This document shows positions 23,318 through 35,800 of a stretch of 64,000 nucleotides of DNA, one piece after another (position 1 is the stretch's first letter; every line of letters starts with the position of its first letter). Source of the stretch: Scilla litardierei (lineage: Eukaryota; Streptophyta; Magnoliopsida; Asparagales; Asparagaceae); NCBI GenBank assembly GCA_030789695.1, contig JAULAV010009435.1, forward strand, positions 1 to 64,000. The letters run 5' to 3'. The position numbers and the translations under genes were made by a program. The notes beneath the pieces were generated by a model, which saw nothing but the letters and a program-made list of their open reading frames with translations, was not told the origin of the DNA and ran no database searches.

Positions 23318-26300
23318 ACTATGTTTGGTTATATATGGTTATAAGTTATGTTAAAGATATTGGTGTATGTAAGTATGTGTATTGGTAGTGTATACCTAGA
23401 CTAGTGTATGTATGTGTATATGTATGCCATGTCTAGTGTATATGTGGATATATGGGTGTATAGTAGGTATACATGAAGATAGCTGTGTGTCGGTATATAT
23501 GTGTGTGTATTTGTGTATGTATATATAGTTGTATGTATCAATAGTGGCATGATTGTAATTATCTTTCCAAGTTGAGGGATAGTTTCATAGGATGACATTC
23601 TTGTCAATAGCTAGAAGAGATGAGGGTAGAATGGTCATTTGGGCTTCTTGAGTTGGTGAAGGGCATACATGTCTTTTCCTTTATTTCATGATAATTAGTT
23701 ATTTTATAAATCCTTTTTTTCCTAAAGATGACACAAATGTTGACACTAAGCTAATTCTTGGATGAGTCAAGGTACACTTGGCTTCTTCTTGTATTTTTGA
23801 GAAAAGGAATTAAGGAAATGAAATGAAAATACAAAGTATGAAGAGAAGGGTGTTCATTTAGTTTTTCATTTCTCTTTCCTTCTTTCTTCTCTCTCTCTCT
23901 AATTTTTCCCTCTCCATTTTCTTCTCTCTCCCTTGACAAATTCGGCCAAACTACATATGACCCCTTTTCCTTCATATTTTTTAGCCTAAAACACCCATTT
24001 TTCTTCCTCTTTTGAGCCTTGGTGATTGATAGATGGATGTGGGTGAGTTTGGGAGCTATATGGGGTGTTTACTTTACCAACAATGGTGTCTTTTGGAAGG
24101 ATGAAGTGTGAAAACGTGGATCATGGTGCAAGGTGGGATCTTGGGGGATTTCATGGCTAAAGATGGTGTTCTCTTGGAGGAAAGTTGGAAACTTGAGACC
24201 ATGGTTCTTGAAAGCAAAATTACACTTTTGGTAGGAATCTCATCTTATATGGAATATTATTTCATGGTGGTAGTTTACAGGCTCTTTTTAATTAAGCGAC
24301 ATGTTTTTATGCAAGTTTACATGTCCACTCTTGTAGCACATTTTTACATGTTTTAGCATGCTCCTTTATAAGTTGACATGTTAGCTCTAATTGTGTTGTA
24401 TACTTCACCTCAAGTAGTACATGTCACTATACTTCACGTGTGATGTTCATATTAATATCCTTGACTTAATTGTAACATTTATGCCATGTGATGCCTTTGT
24501 ACATGTAGTAGTTGGTTGTGGTTATGGGCTATTCTAATATTACAAGAACATGTGTAGTAGGTGCTAATGACATACCTTTTTATGTTCCCAAATTTATGCA
24601 TCCCACCTCTTTATGGAATTACCCCCACATGCCACATGTTGCAATTCGGCCTGGGGCCTAGCTATGTTACCTTGGTGTAGTATCTTATGGTATGAATGAA
24701 AATTGTGATATGGAATGAAATGGAACATGTTTATGTGGAAAATTGTTTATAAAAAATGAGTATATGGAAGTTGAGATTGATATGTGAATTGAAATGTGAT
24801 GGCAAGAAGTGAGGTCTTATTGCATGGCTAAGTTGGCTAGGGTAGGAGGTTGGCATGGATTTCTAAGTTTATGTTATGATGGAAAAAGAGGTGCACAATG
24901 AGATGCATGACCCTATGTGAATGAGTAATGAAATTTGAAATAAATAAAAGGTAAAACTAGGAAGTCATGCCAAAGAACTCCTTAGCACTTTGTCCATGAC
25001 AATAAGATTCCATATTCATGTCCACCACTTGATATCACTAAGTTAAATAAAATAGATAATGCATGTAATTGTACCAAGTGTTAATTAGATCTTTGCTCAT
25101 TTATAATCTTGTTATCATTTATGCTCACATGCTCATTGTAATGCTTCCATGATTAATTATGTTCGCTTGCTATGCCATTTAGTTGTCTTCTAATTCAAGT
25201 TTAACATGCATGCTTTATTGAAATGTTGTTTCATTCTCATTTTAATGGTAGTTACTTTTCTTATATACCTTCACGTTACTCTTGCCACTTGCATCATGCA
25301 TGTAGTAGAAAATAACATTCCATATAAAGGTGTAGTATTTTTACTTTGACACGCTGTGACGTGCTCCTCCCCGTGGTTTTCAGATAGGTGACAGTTGGAG
25401 AATCTCAGGAGGCAGAGTGTTAGCATGGAACTGGGGTGTGGGGTAGTTTAGTGAGTTGAGTTGTACTTGGTTGGTATTGGTGAGGAGTTGTATATGAGAG
25501 TTGTATATTGGAAAGTTGTATGTAAAGTTGTACTTGAATATTGGTTATATATATGAATAATGTTGTTCTTTTGTACTTGACTTGTTTTGTCATTTATTTT
25601 CTGTATTGGAGCATTACTTGTACTTCCAGCATATGCGCAGTGACCTGCATATTATTCTTGTACTCTCTCTTTCTTCTCTCTTTTTAACACTCGCTGTTCT
25701 GAAAATACTTGGGACGGATTCGTACTTCTCGGGTATCCTGGAGAGCGGGGCGTTACACTTCTGCTTACACTTCCGCTGTATCACATAATCGCGAAGTTTG
25801 GGATGATGTCAAAGATAGCAACTCCCAGATTTTCCATGCAAACAAAGAAGAAGTTTGAGCCTCCCGTTGAAAAGTTCAAACAGCACATTATATTGCCAAT
25901 CATAACTGAACCGCAAAAAAAAGACTCCACTGAAGGATTTATGAAATCATATAAGTATATTTCAACCTAAAAGAGAGAAATTTGTGCCATAGACACTTAG
26001 GAACTATCCTAACGTTGATCTTCTTCCGATATTAATTCGATGGACAGCTCTCATAAAAACCAAATATGGGCTGCAAAAGCTTCTAACCTTCTACAAGCAA
26101 TATGCAACACATGACATCAACTATTGTGTATGCTATTATTAACAACCCGGAGGAGCAGTATACAACTCTGATCTAACAACTACAAACTTAAACCATACAA
26201 GTTGAAACAATTATCAGTTAGCTGGATCTAGAACCAGCCTCTGTTATTATCATATTAAAGTTGAAAGCAAAGTATGGCCCAACTTATTTCAAACCAGATT

Positions 26301-29300
26301 GAACAATTTCCAAGATGGTTAAATGACCTATATTTCATAAACCAGAGCCCAATTTTTTATACCAATTCAGCATATGAATACCATGAAAGTCCAAAATGAT
26401 GATACTCACATGCCCATTGCACTAATATACATGCCTACACACATTTATCCATGACACGATATCTGGTGTAAAATGAACCATCATGGATGCTGAAAGCTGT
26501 CTGTTAGCAATGAGATAAAGCAGAAGCATCTATGAGCTCAAAAATCACATAAAAGTGTTATTTAAGCAATATGAGAGTTTTGTACCCAACCAAGAACAAG
26601 ATCCTCCTAGCAAATGAGAGATCAAACCCACCAACACTAGAAGGTAGAAAGCCTAAAGACCTCTTCTCTTCTGGTCAAAAGTAGATCAGCCCCTCCTAGA
26701 AGCACCAAAAAAGGAGTCATGTAGTGTGTCTAGACTCTAGACACACGTTTCTATTAAAAGACACTGAGAAAAGACCTATACTAAAGTGATCATCATCATC
26801 ACCAGAAATTTTAAAATTCTCTCTTCCTAGATTTCCCCAATTTTCCACTCCAGAAGCTTGAGCGACTTGCGTGAATATGCTGCAAGAATTCAGAGACACC
26901 CAAGCTTATACGCTTAGGCGCACACATCCTAACTAGGAAGTTTCAGTTCCCAAGTGTTTGCACATCTAATCAATGACTTACGCCCTTGTGCCAGGCAATT
27001 GGGAAAATCCCTGAACACTAACCTAGGAGATCTATCAAGATGTCCACTGATCTGTAAAACTAAGACTGACCAGGGTGACCATGTTCAAGTTCACCATTAC
27101 CAAGCACCAGAAAATGTGCATACAAGGTTACTTGTGACACATGCATGGAAAACTTAAGAAATGACATCTTTTTAAAATTCATCAAGGTAAAAGGGGGAAA
27201 ATGTGCTCTCATAAATACCTAATAAACTATAATATCCAATAGTCCCGAATTATATAAATAAGAATAGGGTGTATACAAATATGTGAAGACAAATGTATAA
27301 TAGAAATTGGCAATTAAATACATTATAAAGCTATATTATGGAAAAAGAGTACTTACCAATCGTTATTCTTCCACTGCCTCCATACCATGTTATTGTCCAC
27401 CCCCCACATTGATATCCAATATCATCAGCATGTTTCCCGGTAACAAGGATTCTTTTAGCATTCTTATCTAGAGGTAGAAATGGTTTCGTGGGATCCCGTC
27501 CATTTTTTAACAAAACCAAGGACTTCCGAACAGCCTCACGTGCTAGTTCCCGGTGCTCCTAAAGATAATCAAGAAAATTAGAAAGAAGCAACAATTTGAT
27601 ATGCATGTTATATGGTCTAGTTTTCAAATAAGATTATTAAAAGTTCTCTCCTCCAAATAAGCAAACGGTTTTATACAACGATCAAATTCTACGCTTGAAA
27701 ACTGATCACATGTAGTAAACACCTACATTAAAGATTTGATCCAATGTTCTATTAGAGATGCTGGTCATCATGAGTTAGCATGGCTTTGTCTGTGAGCCCA
27801 ATGGCAGACTTGGAAAAGTCACCGATCCTAAAATGCATGAAACTACAGAAGAAACGCTGTGAAGTTCTTCCAAAATTGAGCGTTAGAAAATTTCCTGTAG
27901 GCCTTCACAACGGTTCCATTTGGCATCAGTTATATTCTTATATGTTGTCCTTAAGGACGTCCAAAACATCACAATTATCAGGGAGCTGCAGCACTCATGA
28001 CCTATTAAAAGCAATATCAAGATTTCCAGACTGCTTTCAGACTGAATATCCAATTCAATTGTTATTTGGTAAAGGTGAATGTTAATTCACTTTTAAAGAT
28101 ACAATGGTTCCTATTCTCACCTGCCCCATCTACCTTCCACATCCCCATCCCTCCTCTCCTTAGACGTCACCAAGTAAGAAAAGATTTAAAGAAAGCAGGC
28201 AGAACATGCAGATTGGCTACCAAAAGTTATTTGTTCCAAGGTAATTTTCTAGTGATAGCACCTTCTAGCTACCTTTGTGGTTTAAACATTTCTCCATGCA
28301 TGTTTCACACAAATGAGAGTTGGTTTCTTCTCTGGAAAATCTCACATGTCTTCAAGAATGTTGGCTCCAAGACATGTCAGGATTTAAGAACCGTTCTCTG
28401 GGATCGTGAGTTTGACTCCCACAACATAAGCGAGTATATTCGTAAACCGCATAGCACTAACAAAACGCGGAATGCGGACCTTAAATTCCACATGCTAATT
28501 ATCTTCAGATAAGGGCAGAGATTCATATGTTAAACCCCCGCAAACTCCCCCCCCCCCCCCCCCCAAAAAAAAAAAAAAAACATTAAAAAGAAAGAAAAAA
28601 CGAAAAAAATAACAAAAATAGTACAAAAGGAGAGAACACGCAACATGGACTTGCAAATAATAAGAGTCTTAATAGTGATGATGATCCCTAAAATTTCTAG
28701 AATAACAAGAAAATCATTGGTCATTACTTGTAATATCAAAACAAAAAGAAGAGATCCAAATTCCAAAGGAATATGTAAATGTGGTTGCAGGTCAGCTTCA
28801 TGAAAAAATACACACAAGAATTATTTTGTATGCCCAATGATTGGGCACCAATAATGTCGCTCAGCGACACATATAACTACTGGACAGAAACCTTTATCAA
28901 TCAATGGAGATGTGTTTCTTTAGCATATGCATATCTGTGTGTACATGCAAGCACTCAGCATTTGCCTGGTCAAAGTAATGGCAGAAGGTATAAAAAAGCT
29001 AAAAAATTAATAATAATATCTACTTTTTAAAATTGGTCACAATTTTATATGACAGAAAAGTAGAAGTGTGAAGACTTGTGTTAAGACTAGTTTCCATATA
29101 CATGCCTTTCTTAAAGAGTAATAATACAATTCCCTGCTATAAAACTTCATATTGCAAGAAGAGTGTGACTTTTAGTCTTTTAACTTGTAATTGTTGATAT
29201 CAGACAAACTTATTTTGTTTGTTCTTCTGTTTGATTTTTCAATAAGCAGTTGGCAATTTACTTGAATATGGGGCCACTATTAATAAACAATGCAGAACGG

Positions 29301-31388
29301 GTTTATGTACAACGACGAAAGAGCTATCAAAATCGTAAAGAACGGTGTAAGTAATGTAATCTATGAAGCAAACCTTGCAACCAACTGTACTCAATAGACA
29401 TCGATCTGAAAAAGGCTTTTCAAACAATCCTGCAACAAATTTCACCCGTAAGATCCTCTCTACAGCATCATCAATCCTGGACATTGGTATTTCCCCTGAT
29501 TCCACCAGATAGACTAAATCTTCTAGGCACTTCTCATACCTGTGAGGCACCATTATCTGTAAAAAGTTTCTCAGCTCCATGCATGACAAAAATCAAAGTT
29601 GTTCTCACGAAAAGATTTAAAATTAATGGTTTTTACCATATCGATTCCAGCATTTACTGATGCAGAAACACAGTAACGGTAGTTTGATCCCCTTGGGTTA
29701 GTGAGCCTATCAATTCCTTCGCAATCTGATATTACAAATCCCTGTTGACATAATTCTTCATCAGGACAAAATGTATCTCCATGCGATGTTAGAATCTTTA
29801 TAATTTCGATAAAACTGAAAGTATCTTGCATGATTTTGAATGAAATCTTACAAGGTGATATAAAAATAATGCACACAATATTTTGTTTACATAAAGAAAG
29901 CAACCTATGAAATAATCTATTATACATAGCTTGAAGGTTGTAACTTTTTTACAGCGGCTTCAGCTCAAGATTTCTAGCATTCTTAAAGATCTATAACAAT
30001 GACAAACATAAACACAAAACTATGAAGATAATATTATCTCAAAGTGCATCGAGGAGCCGGTACCTTAAAACCTAACTTGCCCTTCAAGATTTCTGTTATG
30101 AGATAACTATCACCATGCAATGGTCTTCCGTTCCAGCTGGAATAAGACGCCATAACAGTACAAACTCCCTGTGCAAGGCAATCAAGATAAGGTCTCATAT
30201 GGATCCTTTCCAACTCCTCGTAGCTACAGATTGTGTTTCCTTCATTTATCCCTTTATCGGTGCCTCCATCTCCAACAAAATGCTTGGCACAGGCAATCAC
30301 ATTCTTACTACATTTAAGACAATAAGCATATATAATCATAATATATCCAGCGAATCATAATACATTGCTCCTTGGAACATTTTGTTTTACCTTCCGGCAA
30401 GAAATGGGTAACCTGCAGGGTGCCCTGGCGGTGGGGATCCTTGCAAACCGGAAACAATGGGTGTCATCATCCGCACTATCTCCGGGTCCTCACTGTAGGC
30501 CTCATAGCATCTTCCCCATCGTGGATCCCTGCAAACCTATAAAAACCATAGAAAATCAACACCATGGATAATCCCAGCTTATACGTTATAAAATCTCGAC
30601 CAATTTTAGCATCATTATGGTTCTTCTTTTAAAAAAAATTGACTTGGTTTGCAAATGGCATGTATTGCTAGGCTTTATGCTGCTCAGTTACAAGTACATC
30701 TTGCATCAAACAAGCAACAAATTTTCTTTTTTTTAGAGTTTCTACTGTTTATCTTCTATACAACAGACCTACAAACAATAACGAATTATACAGAGTAAAT
30801 GATAGTAAATTGTAAGAAAACCAATTTTTTTTTGCGAAATAAGGTGATAAACTGACCGCAACACAAGGAGCAAACGCATACTGAACGCCACTGGCCCTCA
30901 CTTCCAAGGCCGTCGCAGCTCCGATCCTGCGAACTAGCTCCCCATCCCTATAAATCACAAAATTCAATCAAACTCAAATCTTTCGAGAAAGTTCAAACAA
31001 TAAAGTCGAAATGAACCGACCTTGAAGCTCCGAGGCCGACATTGTGAGGGAAAATGGTGGCGCCGTAGAGATTATTGTTGCCGTGGACGGCGTCGGAGCC
31101 GTAGATGATGGGGATCCCGAGGCGAGAGGAGAGGGCCAGCCTCTGCATCTCGTCCACCATGTCCGCCCAATCCGCGGCCGACGCCCGCTTATTTGGGGCG
31201 CTGCCGCCAGTGCTCATGACGCTTCCGATGCCGATCCCGGCGAGGGCCGCCGGAGAGGTGACGGAGCGCTCGATCTGGGTCATCTGGGCCGCCTTCTCGA
31301 GTAGGGTCATGCGAGACAGCAGATCTCTGATCCTAGCCTCCACGGGCTCCATTGGATCTCTGTAAAGCTCTCTGCTGTTGTTCGCCAT
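22554..31388 (-). CDS. GH3-family beta-glucosidase/beta-D-glucan exohydrolase, copy 2, eight exons
   Basis: Exons (minus) are 31388-31021, 30947-30857, 30536-30391, 30307-30064, 29741-29637, 29556-29374, 27558-27357 and 23041-22554. Every exon has exactly the length of its partner in copy 1 (368, 91, 146, 244, 105, 183, 202 and 488), giving 608 residues with no disabling change. Active-site elements are kept: Asp99, Lys210-His211, Asp289 and Glu494 in VGEVAYAE. However, the residue after the nucleophile is Cys, not Trp (ISDCEGID), from a TGC codon at 29723-29721. In barley ExoI this Trp forms one wall of the substrate clamp, so specificity or rate is probably altered. The N-terminus lacks a signal peptide. 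Intron 7 (4.3 kb) holds a solo LTR. Its 3' flank is COI1-derived. Confidence 0.93.
23071..25757. mobile_element. Solo LTR in intron 7 of GH3 copy 2
   Basis: The 2687-base unit begins TGTAATACC and ends GGGGCGTTACA. It is flanked by a perfect 5-base duplication CTTCT (23066-23070 and 25758-25762). No primer site, polypurine tract or coding region lies inside, so it is the product of LTR-LTR recombination. The ends resemble Ty3 chromovirus LTRs. Confidence 0.85.
23268..23314. repeat. (AT)n microsatellite inside the solo LTR
   Basis: More than twenty AT units lie in a TGTATG-rich neighbourhood. Confidence 0.9.
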
Positions 31389-32684
31389 TGTCTCCCCCTC
31401 CCCTTCTCCCTCTAGATTCTGAAGGGAACGCAGACGAAAGAAATGGGCGGAAAATGACAGAAAAATATCTTGTCCTCAGTGTGAGAGTCTCTGCAGTCTC
31501 TTTGCGCCAGGTGGACGGGCCGAAACATGCGGTGATAAAGAGCTGTTACAGCTGATACCTTTGTCGGTTTACCTAATTTCGGCCTACTAAGGCTAAGGCT
31601 TGTCAGGCCCATTAGGCCCAAGTTTGACTGAGGCCCATCAAGCGGAAAGCGGCACTTGAGTTCGTGAGTAGCTCACTTCAAGGGAGTCATTCTTTTTTTT
31701 TTTTTTTGATTCATCAGAGAAAGGAGTAAATAACTGTCTACCTCACACAGCTAGAGGGAAGGACATATGGATCGTGAAAACACGAGGACTTTCTAGGAGA
31801 TCATCTATCCCGGTACTATTCTCGCACCCGAACGCTTAAAGTTTCACGCACCCGAACGCTTAAAGTTGCTATGGAACTGGAAGAAGCCGAAAAACCATAC
31901 AGGGCAATTGAAAACAAGGTACTCATTCTTTATGCTCTCTCATTCTCTTTCCTGTTTATCATTACTACATGTACCATCTGGAGTTTTACTCGTATCGAAA
32001 CAATCGATGAAAATATACTACATACCAGATACTCAATGAAAATATACTACATACCAGATACTCATCATGCCGTGCAGCATCAAAAATAATTGTTGAGATT
32101 TTTGGACTGCAAGGTAGTTTTGACTTCTGAGTATTGGTTCAGTTCACAGCATACATCATCAGTTGGTGATCTCGTAGGTTACAGGCAATTGGTGAAATTA
32201 TATCCATTCAAATGTAAATACAAATGCTCATCATAATGATACCAGCTATCCTCTACAATGTTTAATAATATCATTAAACATTCTGGATGATAACCAGTAT
32301 CATTATGATATAGCTAGCATAACAATGAGAATAGCGTTGCGAGCATAACAAAGGCAGAAGATACACATGAATCTGTTCTTCAAAATGCTTGCTTAATAAC
32401 ACTGGAAATTTCCGTAACTTTACCGACACGGCACCGTAAACAATAAGAGCTAACATTGCCATACGATAACAGAACCGATGATGGATTGAATCCCAATAGG
32501 CATGAAGTAGAACACAGGCAAGATGTTTATGGCAGATTAATTCGAAAATAGTAGATCAAACTAAGAAACAGATAACCAAATGCAAAATCCACGAATAACT
32601 GTATCAGAGACTACCACAGGCTCTTGTATGCCACAGCAATGGCATTCAGCATACCCTTCGCTCACAGATAGGATTCTAAAAATT
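31389..32684. other. Spacer between COI1 and GH3 copy 2
   Basis: This is the GH3 copy 2 promoter/leader and the COI1 3' flank. Two small tandem duplications are visible: CACCCGAACGCTTAAAGTT twice (about 31827-31868) and AAATATACTACATACCAGAT twice (about 32010-32065). The part near 32.47-32.55 kb still resembles 22.17-22.24 kb, downstream of the COI1 remnant. Confidence 0.6.
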
Positions 32685-32843
32685 TTCAACGCAGAATACA
32701 GTTCATTACATAACAGCAGCTCTGCAAATTGTTAAAATGGAGAAAGCAAGATAATAATATGCACAAGCTCGTGGAACTAACAGCGAAACAGGCAAACAGG
32801 GGCAAAATACGGAAAAACGGCAGCAGGGCATGGCTATGTACAC

Positions 32844-35800
32844 TCATGCTGGATTTAGAGGAATCACCGTATTTGGACAATCTGTCCTCCGTCCTGCAAG
32901 TGAATAGTACGCCAGTATCTGCGCGGGATGCTCTACGTCAACTTCAACTTGCACACCATCATTCTCGGCATAAACATTCTCACGTCTTGGGGGAATGAAC
33001 TCTATGTTCCAGAAGGGACGGATCATCTCCAGAAGATCGCTACCAGTTGCAGACGCATTATAGCCCTGCACCCATAAGTATCTCAAGGAAGCCAACTGTA
33101 ACACTGCAAGAGACAAAGCATGCTCACTGAAGCAGCAACCTCTCAACTCCAGCTTCTGTAGTTTTGGGCAACCTCTTGCGAACTGAAGAAGCCCCATATC
33201 AGATTCTCCCACATGACCTAACAGCATCCATCGTACATTGTTGCTGTACTCACCAATATAACGAAGACCAACATCTGTCAGGCCCCCAGGTCTCAGATAA
33301 AGAGCAAACCTCCTCAGCTTCGTGCAACCCTGTAAAAGAGCACGAACCCCACTGTCAAGGGGCAGTTCTGTTATTCTTTCTTCTCTATCAAGTAGAACAA
33401 GCCTAAAATCACACATGTTTTTGCTGTATGTGCCAAAAGCCTCCAAAGCGGAATTCATGATATCGGACACGTATACAGCCAGATACTCCAATTCTGGACA
33501 TCCTTGAGCAACAGCAGAGAGCCCTCTATGTGAAACAGTTCCATGTTCATCTTCCAGTCCTTGTTCATCTTCCCCCCGCTCTATTCTCAGCCTTCTAAGT
33601 TTCCTACAAGTCTGAGAAACAACTTCCAAACCCCGGTCCCCAATGACATTCCTTACCTGTTAAACGAAATTAAGAACACCGGTGATTAAGAAATGCCCGA
33701 GTTGAATTTTCAGTCAGTCAAATAGAGAGAGGAAAATGGAAGGAAACTCTATTTATGAGATACCTCAAGAATTTCTAAATTAGGGCACCGTTGAATCAGC
33801 TCACAGTGATCCTCGGTACTGAGAAATGTATACTGCAGGTCAAGTTTCTTCAGGGAAGCAGCAACTGGGAATATGACTTGCATCTCATTTGTTCCCATAA
33901 AGCTTAGACCCAAGCGGCATATTTTAGGAGGAAACCGGGTCTTCTCATACTTGTTGATTTCTCCAATTTGATCATCAAATGAACCCCCACCAAAATCTTC
34001 CAGTGCCGTTGCTAAACTGAAAAACCCAACCAGATGGGAGATATCACAATCAGATATCTTTAAGGAAACCAACGATCTGCAATTTCTAGCAATTAACTCA
34101 AGATCTTGCCACGAGACTCTGAGCTCTGTCATGTAAAAATTTAAAGTCTCGAGAACAGAATTATTGGTGGCAAGCTCACGAAGCCATTGGCCTTCCCTCT
34201 CAGCTATGACACTTTCTTCCAAGAATAAGGTTCTAAGGGACCTGCCAATGCACATGGCAAAATTGATGAGCTGCAGCAACAAATAATTCTTCGGACCAGT
34301 ATTTACACTGATACGAAAGTTTGTCATGAAATAACTGGAATTTGAACTCTCAATAACATGGATTAACCATCAATAAATACAGTACTAATGTTTTACATAA
34401 TAATCAACATAGAAGCAAAGTATTTAGACTGATGTTTCACATAATAATCTACAAATAATTCTTCGAACCAGAATTTAGACTGAAAGGAAAGTTTGTCATG
34501 AAATAAACGCATTTGAACTCTCGTTAACGTGGATTGACTATCAATAAATACAGTACTAATGGATTGGCTATCAATAAATACAGTACTAATGTTTCACATA
34601 ATAATCAACATAGAAGAAAAGTAACCGGCTATACATGACATTGATGTATTTGGTGTACATAAGGTCAATAATAGTTTGGCAGTTGCTACACAGTAATAAA
34701 TTCAAAAAAAAAATATTGCAATCACAACCCTAGGAATCAAAACCACCCAGTTAAACACCGCAAACATCCATGTCAGGGGTTCTTCCCACTCTAGTCACTT
34801 ACTAATTTTGATACATGTCCATTTCTGCTTAAAAAACAAGCAGCCATAAGAGCACAAATCCTGTAAACACCAAACTGTTTACGTCCTTAGGCCTGCTAAG
34901 TACCACCAAACAACACAGACCATTTGAAGTTAGTAATGTGACATCTTGGAGTGGTCTAAATCATCACAAAACACCATCAAACCATCATTCCCTTATCCAG
35001 TAACAAATAGTTCAACTGTATTTAAAAAGACCAAACTTTTCATCAATCCAGAAAAAAGAGAAGGATAAAACAAGAACAAAAGAATGTAATTTTCATAATA
35101 TAACCAAATCCATAGACAAGCTCGAGATCAGAAGACAAATAAAATTCCTGAGTCCAATTTCCCAGACTCTTCAAACAAACTAATGTTGCAGTCATTTGAA
35201 CTTTTGAGAATCATGAGCTGCATATAAACTAGAATAACAAAGAGCGAAAGCAGTGCTAATCCTGGAGAAAGAAATAGAAAGCAGTTTTAGCGACTGAAAC
35301 ATGTATAATGAGCCTTGACCAAAAGACTGATACCAACATGGATGCTCATGTTGTAAGGACTCCAGCCAAGGGAATATTCTATGCAAAAAGTCATGGTGGA
35401 GGAGGAACTGAATGCAACTATAGAATCTTGCCAAGCACATGAGTCAATGCCGTACCATTTCCTGCAAACTATGGAAGTGGCATTTTCATGGAAAGGAACT
35501 TCTATATAATTCATAACACACTCGGGTGCAGCGTCAGATATCTCCAACCACATCATCATCTTCAGAGTAGGGTTTGCCTGTGGATGATGGCAAAGAATAA
35601 ATAGTTTCTAATAGGATCTGTTACGGCCGTCGGCCTTATCGCCGGCCCAGAAAATAAATGCCCAAACAGGTGAAGCCCAAGCGAACAGCTCTCCGACCAT
35701 CCTGAACGAGAACAAGCCCGAACGGAAAGCTGTCACGTCCCTGGGAAGCTCGCCTTGTTGGACGGCAAGCTTGCCAAAAGAGTCAAGAGAAGAGCTCGAT

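Noticed and set aside
27780..28512. Frames inside intron 6 of GH3 copy 2
   Set aside because: No family resemblance; the segment is an insertion relative to copy 1 but I could not define its ends.
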